Assembly: GCF_010998615.1 (NCBI RefSeq)
Contig: NZ_JAAEAH010000034.1
Span: 1 to 64,000 of the forward strand
Direction of reading: 5' to 3'
DNA: 64,000 nt
Source: Myxococcus sp. CA023
GTDB taxonomy: Bacteria; Myxococcota; Myxococcia; Myxococcales; Myxococcaceae
The translations under genes were made by a program, and so were the position numbers. The notes below the pieces were generated by a model, which did no database searches, was not told the DNA's origin, and saw nothing but the letters and a program-made list of their open reading frames with translations. Shown here piece by piece: positions 46,909 through 56,157 of the stretch; within the stretch, counting starts at the first letter, position 1; each line of letters opens with the position of its first letter.

Positions 46909-47934
46909 TCAGGCCCTCCCCTGCAGGCGCGTGCGATACTGCGTTTCGAAGTACTGGCGATAGGCGCCACTCGTGACGCGCTGCCACCACGCAGGGTGGT
47001 CCACGAACCAGCGCACCGTCTCCGCCAGGCCCTGCTCGAAGGTGTGCGCGGGCGTCCAGCCCAGCTCCGCGCGAATCTTCGACGGGTCGATGGCGTAGCG
47101 CCGGTCATGCCCCGGCCGGTCCTTCACGTACTGGATGAGCGACTCCGGCTTGCCCACGAGGCCCAGAATCGCCTTCACGATGTCGATGTTCCGCCGCTCC
47201 GCCCCGCCGCCGATGTTGTAGACCTCGCCGGCCCGGCCCTTCTCCAGCGCCAACAGCAGCGCATGGCAGTGGTCCTCCACGTGGAGCCAGTCGCGCACAT
47301 TGCCGCCGTCGCCGTACACCGGCAGCGGCTTGTCGTGCAGGGCGTTCACCACCATCAACGGAATCAACTTCTCCGGGAACTGGTAGCGGCCGTAGTTGTT
47401 GGAGCAGCGCGTGACGACGACGTCCAGGTTGAACGTGTGGTGATACGCGAGCGCCACCAGGTCGGAGCTCGTCTTGCTGGCCGAGTACGGGCTGGAGGGC
47501 TGCAACGGCGAGGACTCGGTGAAGGCGCCCGTGGGCCCCAGCGAGCCGTAGACCTCGTCGGTGGACACCATGAGGAAGCGCTTCACGCCGCGGGCGCGGC
47601 TGGCCTCCAGGAGCTGCTGGGTGCCCAGCACGTTGGTGGTGACGAACACCTCCGGCCCGAGGATGGAGCGGTCGACGTGGCTCTCCGCCGCCAGGTGCAT
47701 CACCGCGTCGATGGCGTGCACGGACATCAGGTGCTCCACCAGCTCGCGATTGCCGATGTCGCCCCGGATGAAGACGTGCTGGGGGTCGCCCTCCAGCTCG
47801 GACAGGCTCTCCAGGTTGCCGGCGTACGTGAGCTTGTCGAGGTTGACCACCGTCCAGGCAGGCCGCTCGCGGCGCAGATACTTCACGAGGTTGGACCCGA
47901 TGAAGCCACAGCCACCTGTCACCAGTACGTTCAT
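46909..47934 (-). CDS. rfbB: dTDP-glucose 4,6-dehydratase
   Basis: The second step of dTDP-rhamnose synthesis: NAD-dependent conversion of dTDP-glucose to dTDP-4-keto-6-deoxyglucose. The 341-residue protein has GGCGFIGSN (NAD binding), HLAAESHVDRSI, STDEVYGSL, the catalytic SPYSASK and TRCSNNYGRYQFPEKLIPL, all typical of RmlB. It is the first gene of the operon and diverges from a glycosyltransferase across a 120-bp region with a nested inverted repeat. Confidence 0.97.
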   Translation of the reverse strand: MNVLVTGGCGFIGSNLVKYLRRERPAWTVVNLDKLTYAGNLESLSELEGDPQHVFIRGDIGNRELVEHLMSVHAIDAVMHLAAESHVDRSILGPEVFVTTNVLGTQQLLEASRARGVKRFLMVSTDEVYGSLGPTGAFTESSPLQPSSPYSASKTSSDLVALAYHHTFNLDVVVTRCSNNYGRYQFPEKLIPLMVVNALHDKPLPVYGDGGNVRDWLHVEDHCHALLLALEKGRAGEVYNIGGGAERRNIDIVKAILGLVGKPESLIQYVKDRPGHDRRYAIDPSKIRAELGWTPAHTFEQGLAETVRWFVDHPAWWQRVTSGAYRQYFETQYRTRLQGRA

Positions 47935-47939
47935 TGTCC

Positions 47940-47990
47940 CGTGGACCTCATGCGCTCGGAGCGAGCGCCTGCGTATCGAAGGGGTCCACG
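47940..47990. promoter_or_regulatory. Nested dyad in the rfbB/glycosyltransferase divergent promoter region
   Basis: CGTGGACC (47940-47947) and GGTCCACG (47983-47990) form outer arms. Inside, GCGCTC (47952-47957) and GAGCGC (47963-47968) form a second dyad. They lie 6-56 bp upstream of rfbB and 65 bp or more before the divergent GT gene. The layout fits an operator shared by both promoters or a leader hairpin. The regulator is unknown. Confidence 0.4.
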
Positions 47991-48054
47991 ACCGTCAAGG
48001 CGCGAGGGAGGCCAGGCTTGTGGGCGGCCCTGCACGGCGGTAAGGGAGCCGGTC

Positions 48055-49695
48055 GTGAGCATACCGCGCCCCCCTCCCCGCCGGACCGGGCTTCCCGCCA
48101 TCCATCAGGTGCTCCCTCGGCTCGCCTGGGGCGACGCCGTGGGCAATCAGGTGCGCTATCTCCAGGGCCTGCTGCGCCGCTGGGGACATGCCTCCGAAAT
48201 CTACGCCGAGGCCTGGGACGACGCCTGCAAGGACCAGGTCCGCCCGATGCGCGACTACGCGCGGGAAGCGGACCGCGACACCGTCCTGCTGGTGCATCAC
48301 AGCTTCGAGTCGCGGCTGGTGCCACGCATCGCGAAGAGCCCAGGCCGCAAGGTGCTCGTCTACCACAACGTGACGCCCGCGAGGCTGTTCGAGGGCTTCG
48401 AGCGGAAAGTGGCCGCCGCGTGTGACGCCGCTCGGGATGAACTGCTGGCGCTGCGTCCCCACGTCGAAGCGGCCTTCGCCTACTCGCGCTTCAGCGCCGA
48501 GGAGTTGGTGGCCGCGGGCTACCCGAACGTCGCGGTGCTGCCCTTCGCCATCGACTGGGCGGCGTTCGACACGGCGACAGACCCGGCGCTCCAGGCCGAG
48601 CTGGACGACGGCATGTCCAACATCCTCTTCGTGGGCCGCGCGGTGCCCAGCAAGAAGGTGGATGACGTGCTGCGCGTCTTCACCGCGTACCAGCGGCTCT
48701 ACCAGCCCCGCAGCCGGCTCGTCGTCGCGGGCTACCTGCACCGGGATGGGGCCTACGGCGCCTATCTGCACGGATTGAAGGACGTGCTGGGCGCCGAGCA
48801 GGTCCGCTTCCTGGGACGCGTCAGCGCCGCGCAGCTCTCCGCCTGCTTCGCCACGGCGTCCGCATACCTCTCCATGAGCCGCCACGAGGGCTTCGGCGTG
48901 CCGCTGCTGGAAGCCATGTACCGGGGCGTTCCCGTGGTGGCCTACGGCGCCGCCGCCGTGCCGGAGACGATGGGCGGCGCGGGGCTCGCCACGCGCTCGG
49001 ACGAGCCTCGCGAGGTCGCGAAGCTGCTCGCCGTGCTGGACCGCAACGCCGGGCTGCGCGCGCAGGTCATCACCGCGCAACGTGAACGCATCGCCGAGCT
49101 GTCACAGGAGGCCGTCGCCGAACAGGTCCGCGTGGCCTTCGAAGGCATCTGCTCCGGTACGGCGCCGCAGCGCCCGGTGGCCACGGCGCCGGCAGCCACC
49201 GTGGAACTCGTCTGCCCAGGCTTCACCGTACGGCCCGAGGAGCCAGCCTCGCGTCTGGCCCGCCGGTTGGCGGAGCACCTGCCAGGTGCCCGGGTGCTTG
49301 CCCTGCGCCCGTGGGGTGAAGACGCGGCCCTGACGCCGGAACCCATCAGCGACGAGGGGGTCGCGGTGACGCACTTCACGCCGGACCAACCGGTGGACTC
49401 AAATCCCAGGACGGCCCTACCGGGGTCCTCCGCGCTGGAGACGGCGGTGCGGGCTTCGAGCGCGCCCGTGGTGCTGCTGAGCGCGGACACGGTGTCAGCG
49501 CAAACACTGCTGCCCCATGTCTCGGCGCGAGCCTGGGGCGTCTGTGAACCTGCCAGCCAGCCGGCCCTGCTCGCATCCGCCCGGGAGCACCTGGGTGACA
49601 GGTTGGTGGTGGAGGAGCCGGCTCACGTCGAGACGGCGCTGCAGGCACTGCTCACGACGCTGGCTACAACGGGAGTCTTCCCACGTGCGACCTGA
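48055..49695 (+). CDS. Glycosyltransferase family 4 with C-terminal extension
   Basis: A 546-residue GT-B glycosyltransferase. After a Pro/Arg-rich start, the N-terminal half has AIHQVLPRLAWGDAVGNQVRYLQ and VYHNVTPARLFEGF. The GT4 donor site is FVGRAVPSKKVDDVLRVF, followed by SRHEGFGVPLLEAMYRGVPVVAY (the E-x7-E motif). A C-terminal region of about 160 residues (from TVELVCPGF) is extra and of unknown role. GTG 48055 with AAGGGAG upstream is chosen; the long upstream open frame is antisense to rfbB/rfbD. It is the first gene of a rightward operon. Confidence 0.85.
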   Translation: MSIPRPPPRRTGLPAIHQVLPRLAWGDAVGNQVRYLQGLLRRWGHASEIYAEAWDDACKDQVRPMRDYAREADRDTVLLVHHSFESRLVPRIAKSPGRKVLVYHNVTPARLFEGFERKVAAACDAARDELLALRPHVEAAFAYSRFSAEELVAAGYPNVAVLPFAIDWAAFDTATDPALQAELDDGMSNILFVGRAVPSKKVDDVLRVFTAYQRLYQPRSRLVVAGYLHRDGAYGAYLHGLKDVLGAEQVRFLGRVSAAQLSACFATASAYLSMSRHEGFGVPLLEAMYRGVPVVAYGAAAVPETMGGAGLATRSDEPREVAKLLAVLDRNAGLRAQVITAQRERIAELSQEAVAEQVRVAFEGICSGTAPQRPVATAPAATVELVCPGFTVRPEEPASRLARRLAEHLPGARVLALRPWGEDAALTPEPISDEGVAVTHFTPDQPVDSNPRTALPGSSALETAVRASSAPVVLLSADTVSAQTLLPHVSARAWGVCEPASQPALLASAREHLGDRLVVEEPAHVETALQALLTTLATTGVFPRAT

Positions 49696-50206
49696 AGACC
49701 TCATCACGCGCAGCCCCACTGCCGAAGCCGTGGCGCGCGAAACGCAGCAACTGCCCACGCCCTCCCATGAAGCCCAGGATGCGCTTCGCCAGACACTGGA
49801 GGCGGCGGCTCGTCCACCCACACCCGCCCCCTGGCCCGCGCTGCTCCAGGAGGCGCGTGGGAAGATGGACAGCCGCTACGCGGAACCGGCGACCTCCCAC
49901 CGGGGAGGCCTCACGGGCACCGCGCTCGTCCTGGCCAAGCGAGCCTTCCGACTCACCTTCCAGCCCTTCATCAACGAAGTGCTGCGCAAGCAGGTGGAGT
50001 TCAACGAGTCCATCCTCGACGCGCTGGCCACCCTGCACGACGTGCAGCGCGAACAGGCGCGTGCCCAGGCCGCATGGCGCAAGGAGTTGGAGCGCAGGCT
50101 GGCGATGCTCGAAGCCACGGGCACCCCCACCGAGCCCGTCAAGACGGAGCAGCAGGCGCCCACGCCTGCCGCGTCCTCCAAGCGGACACGCAAGCGAGGC
50201 CGGTGA
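49685..50206 (+). CDS. Small helical protein of polysaccharide loci (SHRG module)
   Basis: A 173-residue soluble protein without an enzymatic motif. The central helical region (SHRGGLTGTALVLAKRA, then FINEVLRKQVEFNESILDAL) matches the N-terminal module of the large glycosyltransferase at 60597-64000. Similar modules precede glycosyltransferases or methyltransferases in many O-antigen clusters. The C-terminus is a coiled-coil-like helix with a basic tail (KRTRKRGR). The GTG start lies 11 bases inside the preceding gene, so the two are coupled. It may be an adaptor for a glycosyltransferase complex (inference). Confidence 0.7.
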   Translation: MRPEDLITRSPTAEAVARETQQLPTPSHEAQDALRQTLEAAARPPTPAPWPALLQEARGKMDSRYAEPATSHRGGLTGTALVLAKRAFRLTFQPFINEVLRKQVEFNESILDALATLHDVQREQARAQAAWRKELERRLAMLEATGTPTEPVKTEQQAPTPAASSKRTRKRGR

Positions 50207-50318
50207 CGACCAGGGCTCGGGACCTCGACACGTCATCCTCGTGAACCCGCGTCCCGCAGGAGGATGCGCGAAAGCCTCCGGCCTCGACCTGCCATGAGCA
50301 TGTGACTCAGGGGCAGCG

Positions 50319-52571
50319 TTGAGGCTGGCGGCCGTTCGGGTGTATTCCCCATCCGTTCGACGCTTTCCTCTGTCCAGGGTCCGGTCCTTGCGCATCTGCC
50401 TCGTCTCCAAAGAACTCGCCCCCTTCGACAGGGGCGACATCGCGACCTACGTGGCAACCATGAGCCGGGCGCTTGCGGAGGCCGGACATGAGGTCCATGT
50501 CTTGACGGCGGCGCATGCCGACTGGCAGCGGGCCGTGTCCTACCTTCCCGGCGTGCACCTGCACGCCGTGGATGAGCGAGAGGTGGACTTCAAGGGTGCG
50601 TTTCCACACGCACCACTTCGCCATGCGTGGTCGGCGTACAGAAGCCTGCTGGAACTCAACGCGCGTCATCCCTTCGACGTCATCGAGTTCCCCGACGACG
50701 CAGGCGAGGGCTATTTCGCGATGCGCGCCCGGCGGACGCTGGGGCACTTCGAGCCAGCGGTCCTCGCGGTGCGCTTGCACGACTCCACCCACGACCGCCT
50801 GCTGCTCAACAGGGTGGCCACGCTCGACATGGACACCGCCCAGCGCGAGCACATGGAGGACACGTCCATCCGTGAAGCGGACCTCGTGCTGTCTCCCTCC
50901 GGGCCAGCCATCGAGCGAGTCCGCACCAGGCTGGAGCTGAAGCGCACCGGCGTCGTCATTCCGCCTCCGTTCGCGGCATTCCGGGAGCACCGCTCCTCCC
51001 CTCGCTCCCGCGAAGGACTGCCCCAGGTGCTGTACGTCGGAGACCTGGAGTACCGAAAAGGCGTGCATCTTCTCGTCGAAGCCATGCAGGTGCTCTTCGA
51101 GCAAGGAGTCGTCGCGGAGGTCCGGCTCATCGGGGATGACACGCGCACCGGCCCGTTCGGCCGCTCCCTGCGACAGTGGTTGGACCAGCGCATCGCCCCC
51201 GCATGGCGAAACAGGTTCCACTTCACACCTCCGCGCGAGGAGGCAGACCTCGCCTCGGCGCTCGCCGAAGCAACGGTGTGTTGCATCCCCTCTCGCTGGG
51301 AGCACTTCTCCCACGTGTGCATGGAAGCCATGTCCGCTGGAGCGCTCGTGGTGGGCAGCGATGGAGGGGGCAACGCCGAGCTCATCGAGGACGGCCAGAG
51401 CGGCTTGCTGTTCCGGAGCGACGATGCTTCGCGGCTTGCCCGCGCGCTCGAGCGAGCCCTGTCCACACCGGCGCTCCAAGACGCCGTCCGGCAGACGGCG
51501 CCAGCCCGTATCGCGTCCTATTGCGCCCCCGCCAGCATCGTCCGCCAGTTCGAAGCGGCAGTGGCGGATGCCCGGCGCCATCGTCACGTGGGCCCCATCA
51601 GCGCCGCGCCCAGGAAGAAGGACTCGGCCACGCCCTACGTGTCCATCCTCGTGCCCTACTACAACATGGGGCGCTACCTCCCCGAGACGCTGCGGTCCAT
51701 TCGCGCCCAGACCTTCACGGACTACGAAATCATCCTCGTGGATGACGGCTCGACGGACTTGGAGAGCCGAGCCGTGCTGGAGACACTCCACGCGCCAGAC
51801 CTCCACATCCTCCGCCAGCCCAACGGAGGGCTCAGCTCGGCCAGGAACGCCGGTCTGCGCGCGGCACGGGGCCGGTATGTCCTCCCGCTGGACCCGGACG
51901 ACCTCATCCAGCCCACCTTCCTGGAGAAAGCCGTCGCGGTGATGGACAGCACACCCGGGCTGGCCTACGTCACGTCACTCGTCTCCTATTTCGTCGAGAC
52001 GCCGGACCAGCCCGTGGGCGGATGGATTCCCTGGGGCACCGAGCGTGACGCACTCCTCGCGGAGAACGTGGCATCCACCTGCACCGCGCTGATGGAGCGA
52101 CAGCGCATCGAAGAAATCGGCGGCTACGACGAGTGGCTCACGGCCTATGAAGACTGGGACGTCTTCTGCTCCCTGGCAGAGCGAGGGCTCGTGGGCTCCG
52201 TCATCCCGGAACCACTCTTCCTGTACCGGCTGCGTCCGGACTCGATGACCCGCAGCATGCGAGTGAACGACCGTCATGCGCAGATGGCCTACCTGTGCCA
52301 GAAGCACCCTGCGTTGCCGCTCCACCCGGAGCGCGCACTCCGCATGCAGCTCGGCCGGGCCCACAGGCAGGAACTCCGTCTGCGCGCGACAGGCGCGGCC
52401 TCCCCACCGCTCCTGAATCGCTTCGCCGACAAGATGAACGCCACGCTCAAGCGGTTCGACTTCGCCCATGCCACCTTGAGGCGCGCCGCGATCTGGGTCG
52501 CGGGAGCAGACGACGACTCCCGCCCACTGCGTCATCAGGTCATGGAGCGGTTCTTCAGACGCCGCAATTGA
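50319..52571 (+). CDS. Bifunctional GT4-GT2 glycosyltransferase
   Basis: A 750-residue fusion. Residues of about 25-415 form a GT4 enzyme: LRICLVSKELAPFDRGDIATY, VLYVGDLEYRKGVHLLVEAM and SRWEHFSHVCMEAMSAGALVV with E-x7-E-like acid residues. Residues of about 430-660 form a GT2 enzyme: VSILVPYYNMGRYLPETLRS, the nucleotide-binding DDGSTD, and the metal-binding LDPDDL (DXD). The acceptor-site pattern near YEDWDVF supports GT2. The C-terminal tail is helical. Two sugars could therefore be added by one protein. The start is TTG 50319 (CAGGGG upstream) or GTG 50340. Confidence 0.85.
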   Translation: MRLAAVRVYSPSVRRFPLSRVRSLRICLVSKELAPFDRGDIATYVATMSRALAEAGHEVHVLTAAHADWQRAVSYLPGVHLHAVDEREVDFKGAFPHAPLRHAWSAYRSLLELNARHPFDVIEFPDDAGEGYFAMRARRTLGHFEPAVLAVRLHDSTHDRLLLNRVATLDMDTAQREHMEDTSIREADLVLSPSGPAIERVRTRLELKRTGVVIPPPFAAFREHRSSPRSREGLPQVLYVGDLEYRKGVHLLVEAMQVLFEQGVVAEVRLIGDDTRTGPFGRSLRQWLDQRIAPAWRNRFHFTPPREEADLASALAEATVCCIPSRWEHFSHVCMEAMSAGALVVGSDGGGNAELIEDGQSGLLFRSDDASRLARALERALSTPALQDAVRQTAPARIASYCAPASIVRQFEAAVADARRHRHVGPISAAPRKKDSATPYVSILVPYYNMGRYLPETLRSIRAQTFTDYEIILVDDGSTDLESRAVLETLHAPDLHILRQPNGGLSSARNAGLRAARGRYVLPLDPDDLIQPTFLEKAVAVMDSTPGLAYVTSLVSYFVETPDQPVGGWIPWGTERDALLAENVASTCTALMERQRIEEIGGYDEWLTAYEDWDVFCSLAERGLVGSVIPEPLFLYRLRPDSMTRSMRVNDRHAQMAYLCQKHPALPLHPERALRMQLGRAHRQELRLRATGAASPPLLNRFADKMNATLKRFDFAHATLRRAAIWVAGADDDSRPLRHQVMERFFRRRN

Positions 52572-52624
52572 AGCGCCGGCCGCTCCACGCGGCGGAGCAG
52601 GCCCATTGACGTGCGCTCCCCCCG

Positions 52625-53818
52625 CTACCCGCCCAACCGCCCCTCCTCTGCCGGTGGAAGTGAAGCAGGCTCTCGAGGGGTGAGCGACACCATGGGGGTC
52701 GCGGCGCCTTCCGCCGTCGGCACGAGAGCGCTCGGCTCCTTGCGAATCAACGAGCGCAGCCGCAACCCGAACAGGGCGGAAGCCACCTTCGTCATGAACT
52801 GGAACCCTTTGAGCCCCGTCAGGCTCGAGGTCCCCGTAGTGCGTGGGCGCATCGCGACCGCGACCTCTCCGATTCGAAGCCCGGCGAGCGCGACGAGCGC
52901 GATGGACTCTGGCTCCGGGTACTCATCCGGCATGAGGCGCAACAACGTGGCCACGGCGCGAGGCGAGTACACCCTGAAGCCCGATGTCGGGTCTGTCACC
53001 TGGGCCCGCTGGCCAAACATCCCCAGCAGCATGCTCACGACGCGACCTCCCACCCAGCGAAGCGGCGTCGTGCTGACCAACGTGTCCGTGCCTCCCATCG
53101 AGACATCGCAGAAACGGGAGCCAATGAGCAGGTCGGTCTGCCCGATCCGCGCCGAGCGAACCAGGTCGGGGATGGACTCAACCGGATGTTGTCCGTCGGA
53201 GTCACACTGCACGACGTAGCTGGCCTCCAACCGCTGAGCCAGGAGGAACCCCGTCCGCAGCGCCCCGGACACGCCGATGTTGGTGTGGTGTGTGACGTGG
53301 TTTCGTGGAGCCAGCCGCCGTAGCACCCCGGCCGTGCCGTCCACCGACCCATCATTGACGATACAGAAATCCAGCTCCCAGTCCGGCGTGGCGCGAGTCA
53401 GCGCCGAGAGACGCGGCAGGAGTGTAGGAAGGCTTTCCGACTCGTTGTAGCAAGGGAGAACCACCAGCACGCGGGGGCGATCACCTTCGGACGTCGCTGG
53501 CGCGTCGGGAAACGTTTGAGCGGCAAGAGCTGACACGACCTGCCCCAGTTGCCGCTGCACGCGTGTGCTCTCCGCGTAGTGCGCCAGCATCTGAACGAAC
53601 AGGAACATGGTGAGCCCAGCCAGGACCATGTTGCTGACCAAACTGATGCCCATCAGTCGAGCCACGGGCAGCAACCAATCCGGACGGATGGCCGCCACGA
53701 GCACGAAGCCACTGGCAAGGAGCCACGTCACGGAATGCCGTGCCGCGAGCCGCGAGCCGAACTGGGAAATGACCACGAAGAAAAAGCCCACCACCACGGT
53801 AATGAATGGCAGCGACAT
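52625..53818 (-). CDS. DUF2304-GT2 fusion membrane glycosyltransferase
   Basis: A 397-residue protein. The first 100 residues contain three hydrophobic helices and match the DUF2304 family (SLPFITVVVGFFFVVISQF ... SNMVLAGLTMFLFVQML). This is followed by a GT2 domain of the dolichol-phosphate-mannose-synthase type: VLVVLPCYNESESLPTLL, the nucleotide site VNDGSVDGT and the DXD site QCDSDGQHP. DUF2304 proteins are usually encoded beside such a GT2, so this is a gene fusion. It probably makes a polyprenyl-phosphate sugar for a GT-C enzyme; one lies immediately divergent to it. ATG 53818 is preferred to the upstream in-frame start. Confidence 0.85.
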   Translation of the reverse strand: MSLPFITVVVGFFFVVISQFGSRLAARHSVTWLLASGFVLVAAIRPDWLLPVARLMGISLVSNMVLAGLTMFLFVQMLAHYAESTRVQRQLGQVVSALAAQTFPDAPATSEGDRPRVLVVLPCYNESESLPTLLPRLSALTRATPDWELDFCIVNDGSVDGTAGVLRRLAPRNHVTHHTNIGVSGALRTGFLLAQRLEASYVVQCDSDGQHPVESIPDLVRSARIGQTDLLIGSRFCDVSMGGTDTLVSTTPLRWVGGRVVSMLLGMFGQRAQVTDPTSGFRVYSPRAVATLLRLMPDEYPEPESIALVALAGLRIGEVAVAMRPRTTGTSSLTGLKGFQFMTKVASALFGLRLRSLIRKEPSALVPTAEGAATPMVSLTPREPASLPPAEEGRLGG

Positions 53819-53922
53819 TTCGGAGTTCCCACAGCAATGCCCAGACGTTTGAACACGCAGAGAAGCACTCACACTTCTCAGGTTTGCATTGCCCCCCCCT
53901 CCGTACGGTACTCACGCCATCA

Positions 53923-56157
53923 ATGCAATCCCCTGAAGCCCCGGTGCCAGTCCTTGACGTACGCCCCGCCCCACGGCGCTGGCCTCGCGCCGCGATGAGC
54001 ATGTTGCTCGCGCTCAGTACCGCGGGGGTATTGACGCTGGGGGCATGGGTCTCACCCTTCCAGTCCCTGAGCTCCCGTCTCGTGCTGGTCCTGGGGTGCC
54101 TGGCTTTGGGCCCGGTGCTGTACTGCTTTCTACTTCCGTGGTTGCACAGTCGGCTGGCGCGCTACTCGCCCGCGCGGCAGCGGACCTGGCTGGGAGTCGT
54201 CGCCCTGGTCACCGTGCTCCTGATGGTAGCCACCCCGCTCCACGTCATGATGCCCGCGGAACGGCTGCCCGTGACGGTCCATGCCACGGGCGAGCGGAAC
54301 CCCAGTTCCCAGGGCAGCGAGGTGTGGGTTCTCGGGCTGCTCGACGCCCACGGCAACCCGCTGCCTTCCGATGGCTGGCGCCCCGAAGGAAAGTGGGAAC
54401 GCCGTGATGGAGGCGCCTGGCTTTCGCACCTCGACCAGCCGGCGCGCCTGCATTGGGAAGCAGGCGGTCACAAGCCCAGGGTCCTCCAATTGTTGGCGCA
54501 CGGGTACTCCGGCATCGTGGAGTACACCGTGAACGGTCGAACCGAACGGCTCGACCTCTATTCGCCGCCCGGGACAGACGCGCGCCGGGACCTGGTCCTC
54601 CACCATTCCCCCAGCGCATTGACCGCCAGTGCCGGGATTCGAATCACCGTCGTGTTGGCGGCCCACGCGCTGGTCCTCGGCACCCTCCTGCTCCTGATGG
54701 GGCTCTGGCTCACGAGCCGTCCGCCACCACCCCTCAAGCCCATGCCACGACGCTGGGTGGGACTGCTGACGGCCATCCCCACCGTGGTGGTGGCTGGCAT
54801 CTGGCTGCTGACTGTCTACCCGGGGATGCTGAGTCCAGACTCGACGTCACAATGGCGTGACGCCCTTTCCGGGGACATGGATGATGCGCATCCACTGTTC
54901 CACACCGCCTCCATCCGATTCCTCCAGAAGCTCTGGGAATCACCCGCGGCGGTGGCGCTCGCGCAGATTGCCGGCCTGGGGGGGCTCGTGGGTTGGGGCT
55001 GCGCGGCCCTGGCGAGGGCAGGTGTCTCCCGAGGCATCATCGCGCTCACCGCGACGGTGTTCGCGCTTGCGCCTGTGAACGGGACGATGGCCGTCACCCT
55101 CTGGAAGGACGTCCCGTTCAGCCTCTGCATCCTCGCGCTGTGTATCTGGCTCTTCCGCTCCGCGACCGACCCCACCACGCGCTGGGACGTGCCGTTCTGG
55201 GTGAGCATGGTGGTGCTGGGAGCCATGGCCATGTTGTTCCGTCACAACGGCCTGCCCGCGGTGGTCGGAACCTTCCTGGCACTGGGTTTCCTCCGGAGGG
55301 AGCGCTACAAAGCGGTGGCGCTCGCGCTCGTGGCCACGTTTGTCGTCGCCTCGGGTACCCGTTGGGTGCTGAGCCAGACGTACACCATCAAACCCTTCCC
55401 CAAGGGGATGACGCTGGTCGGATTCCTGGGCGCCCACGTGGCGGCAGGAACGCCCCTGGAGCCCGGTGAACGGGCCCTCCTCGAGGAGCTCCACCCGCTC
55501 GACGACCAGTGGAACTACCGCTGTTTCAGCAACGTGTTCACCATCTGGGACGGGCGCTTCGACAGGGACGCGCTGACCCGGCACGACAAGGCATTGCTTC
55601 CGCTCCTCGTCCGCCTGACACAACGAGACGCAGCGCCAGTGCTCTCACACGTGCTGTGCAGCAGTTCGGTGCTCTGGAAGCTCTCGCAAGGCTCGGACCA
55701 CCTCAATGGCCCTCCCATCTGGAGGGGGCCCCACGGGGAACTGGACACCATCGAGCCCGGAGCGCGACACCTTCGGTCCGACTCACTCCTTCCAGTCCTA
55801 CGTGAGCCCCTTCTCCGGTGGACCGTCCGGACGCTTCAGCCAGACCTGGCCTGGCTGCTCTGGCGCCCGGCGCTGCCGCTCTACCTGCTGCTGCTCGCCT
55901 GCGCGGTGGCTTGCATCCGCCATCGGACCTGGCGACTTGCCGCCGTGGCGCTCCCCGTCGTCTTGCATACGGCGGCGCTCGCCGCGCTCATTCCGTCACC
56001 CGACGTGCGCTATCAGTACCCCGTGTTCCTCGTGGCCCTGATGTTCGTTCCCGCGTGGCTCGCGGGGATGCGACTGACTGCGGCGCCGCCGGCCGAGGCG
56101 CCGCGGCGCGCGCCTTCCGTCTCGCAGGACGCGCCGTCGCTCAGGTCAGCCGGCTGA
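53923..56157 (+). CDS. Polytopic membrane protein, DUF6020/GT-C-like
   Basis: A 744-residue membrane protein with about 12 hydrophobic helices. After three N-terminal helices there is a periplasmic beta-rich domain (about residues 115-230), then the main membrane region beginning TVYPGMLSPDSTSQWRDAL and VTLWKDVPFSLCILAL. These motifs fit the DUF6020-type family, likely GT-C glycosyltransferases that use polyprenyl-phosphate sugars. It is divergent from the DUF2304-GT2 gene, which would supply such a donor. The start is ATG 53923; the frame is open further upstream but over the neighbour's promoter. Its end overlaps the converging GT gene by 17 bp. Confidence 0.72.
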   Translation: MQSPEAPVPVLDVRPAPRRWPRAAMSMLLALSTAGVLTLGAWVSPFQSLSSRLVLVLGCLALGPVLYCFLLPWLHSRLARYSPARQRTWLGVVALVTVLLMVATPLHVMMPAERLPVTVHATGERNPSSQGSEVWVLGLLDAHGNPLPSDGWRPEGKWERRDGGAWLSHLDQPARLHWEAGGHKPRVLQLLAHGYSGIVEYTVNGRTERLDLYSPPGTDARRDLVLHHSPSALTASAGIRITVVLAAHALVLGTLLLLMGLWLTSRPPPPLKPMPRRWVGLLTAIPTVVVAGIWLLTVYPGMLSPDSTSQWRDALSGDMDDAHPLFHTASIRFLQKLWESPAAVALAQIAGLGGLVGWGCAALARAGVSRGIIALTATVFALAPVNGTMAVTLWKDVPFSLCILALCIWLFRSATDPTTRWDVPFWVSMVVLGAMAMLFRHNGLPAVVGTFLALGFLRRERYKAVALALVATFVVASGTRWVLSQTYTIKPFPKGMTLVGFLGAHVAAGTPLEPGERALLEELHPLDDQWNYRCFSNVFTIWDGRFDRDALTRHDKALLPLLVRLTQRDAAPVLSHVLCSSSVLWKLSQGSDHLNGPPIWRGPHGELDTIEPGARHLRSDSLLPVLREPLLRWTVRTLQPDLAWLLWRPALPLYLLLLACAVACIRHRTWRLAAVALPVVLHTAALAALIPSPDVRYQYPVFLVALMFVPAWLAGMRLTAAPPAEAPRRAPSVSQDAPSLRSAG

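Noticed and set aside
46579-48054. Long open frame upstream of and in frame with the GT4 gene
   Set aside because: It is the complement of rfbD and rfbB, whose motifs are certain. Its composition is that of a GC-rich antisense frame.
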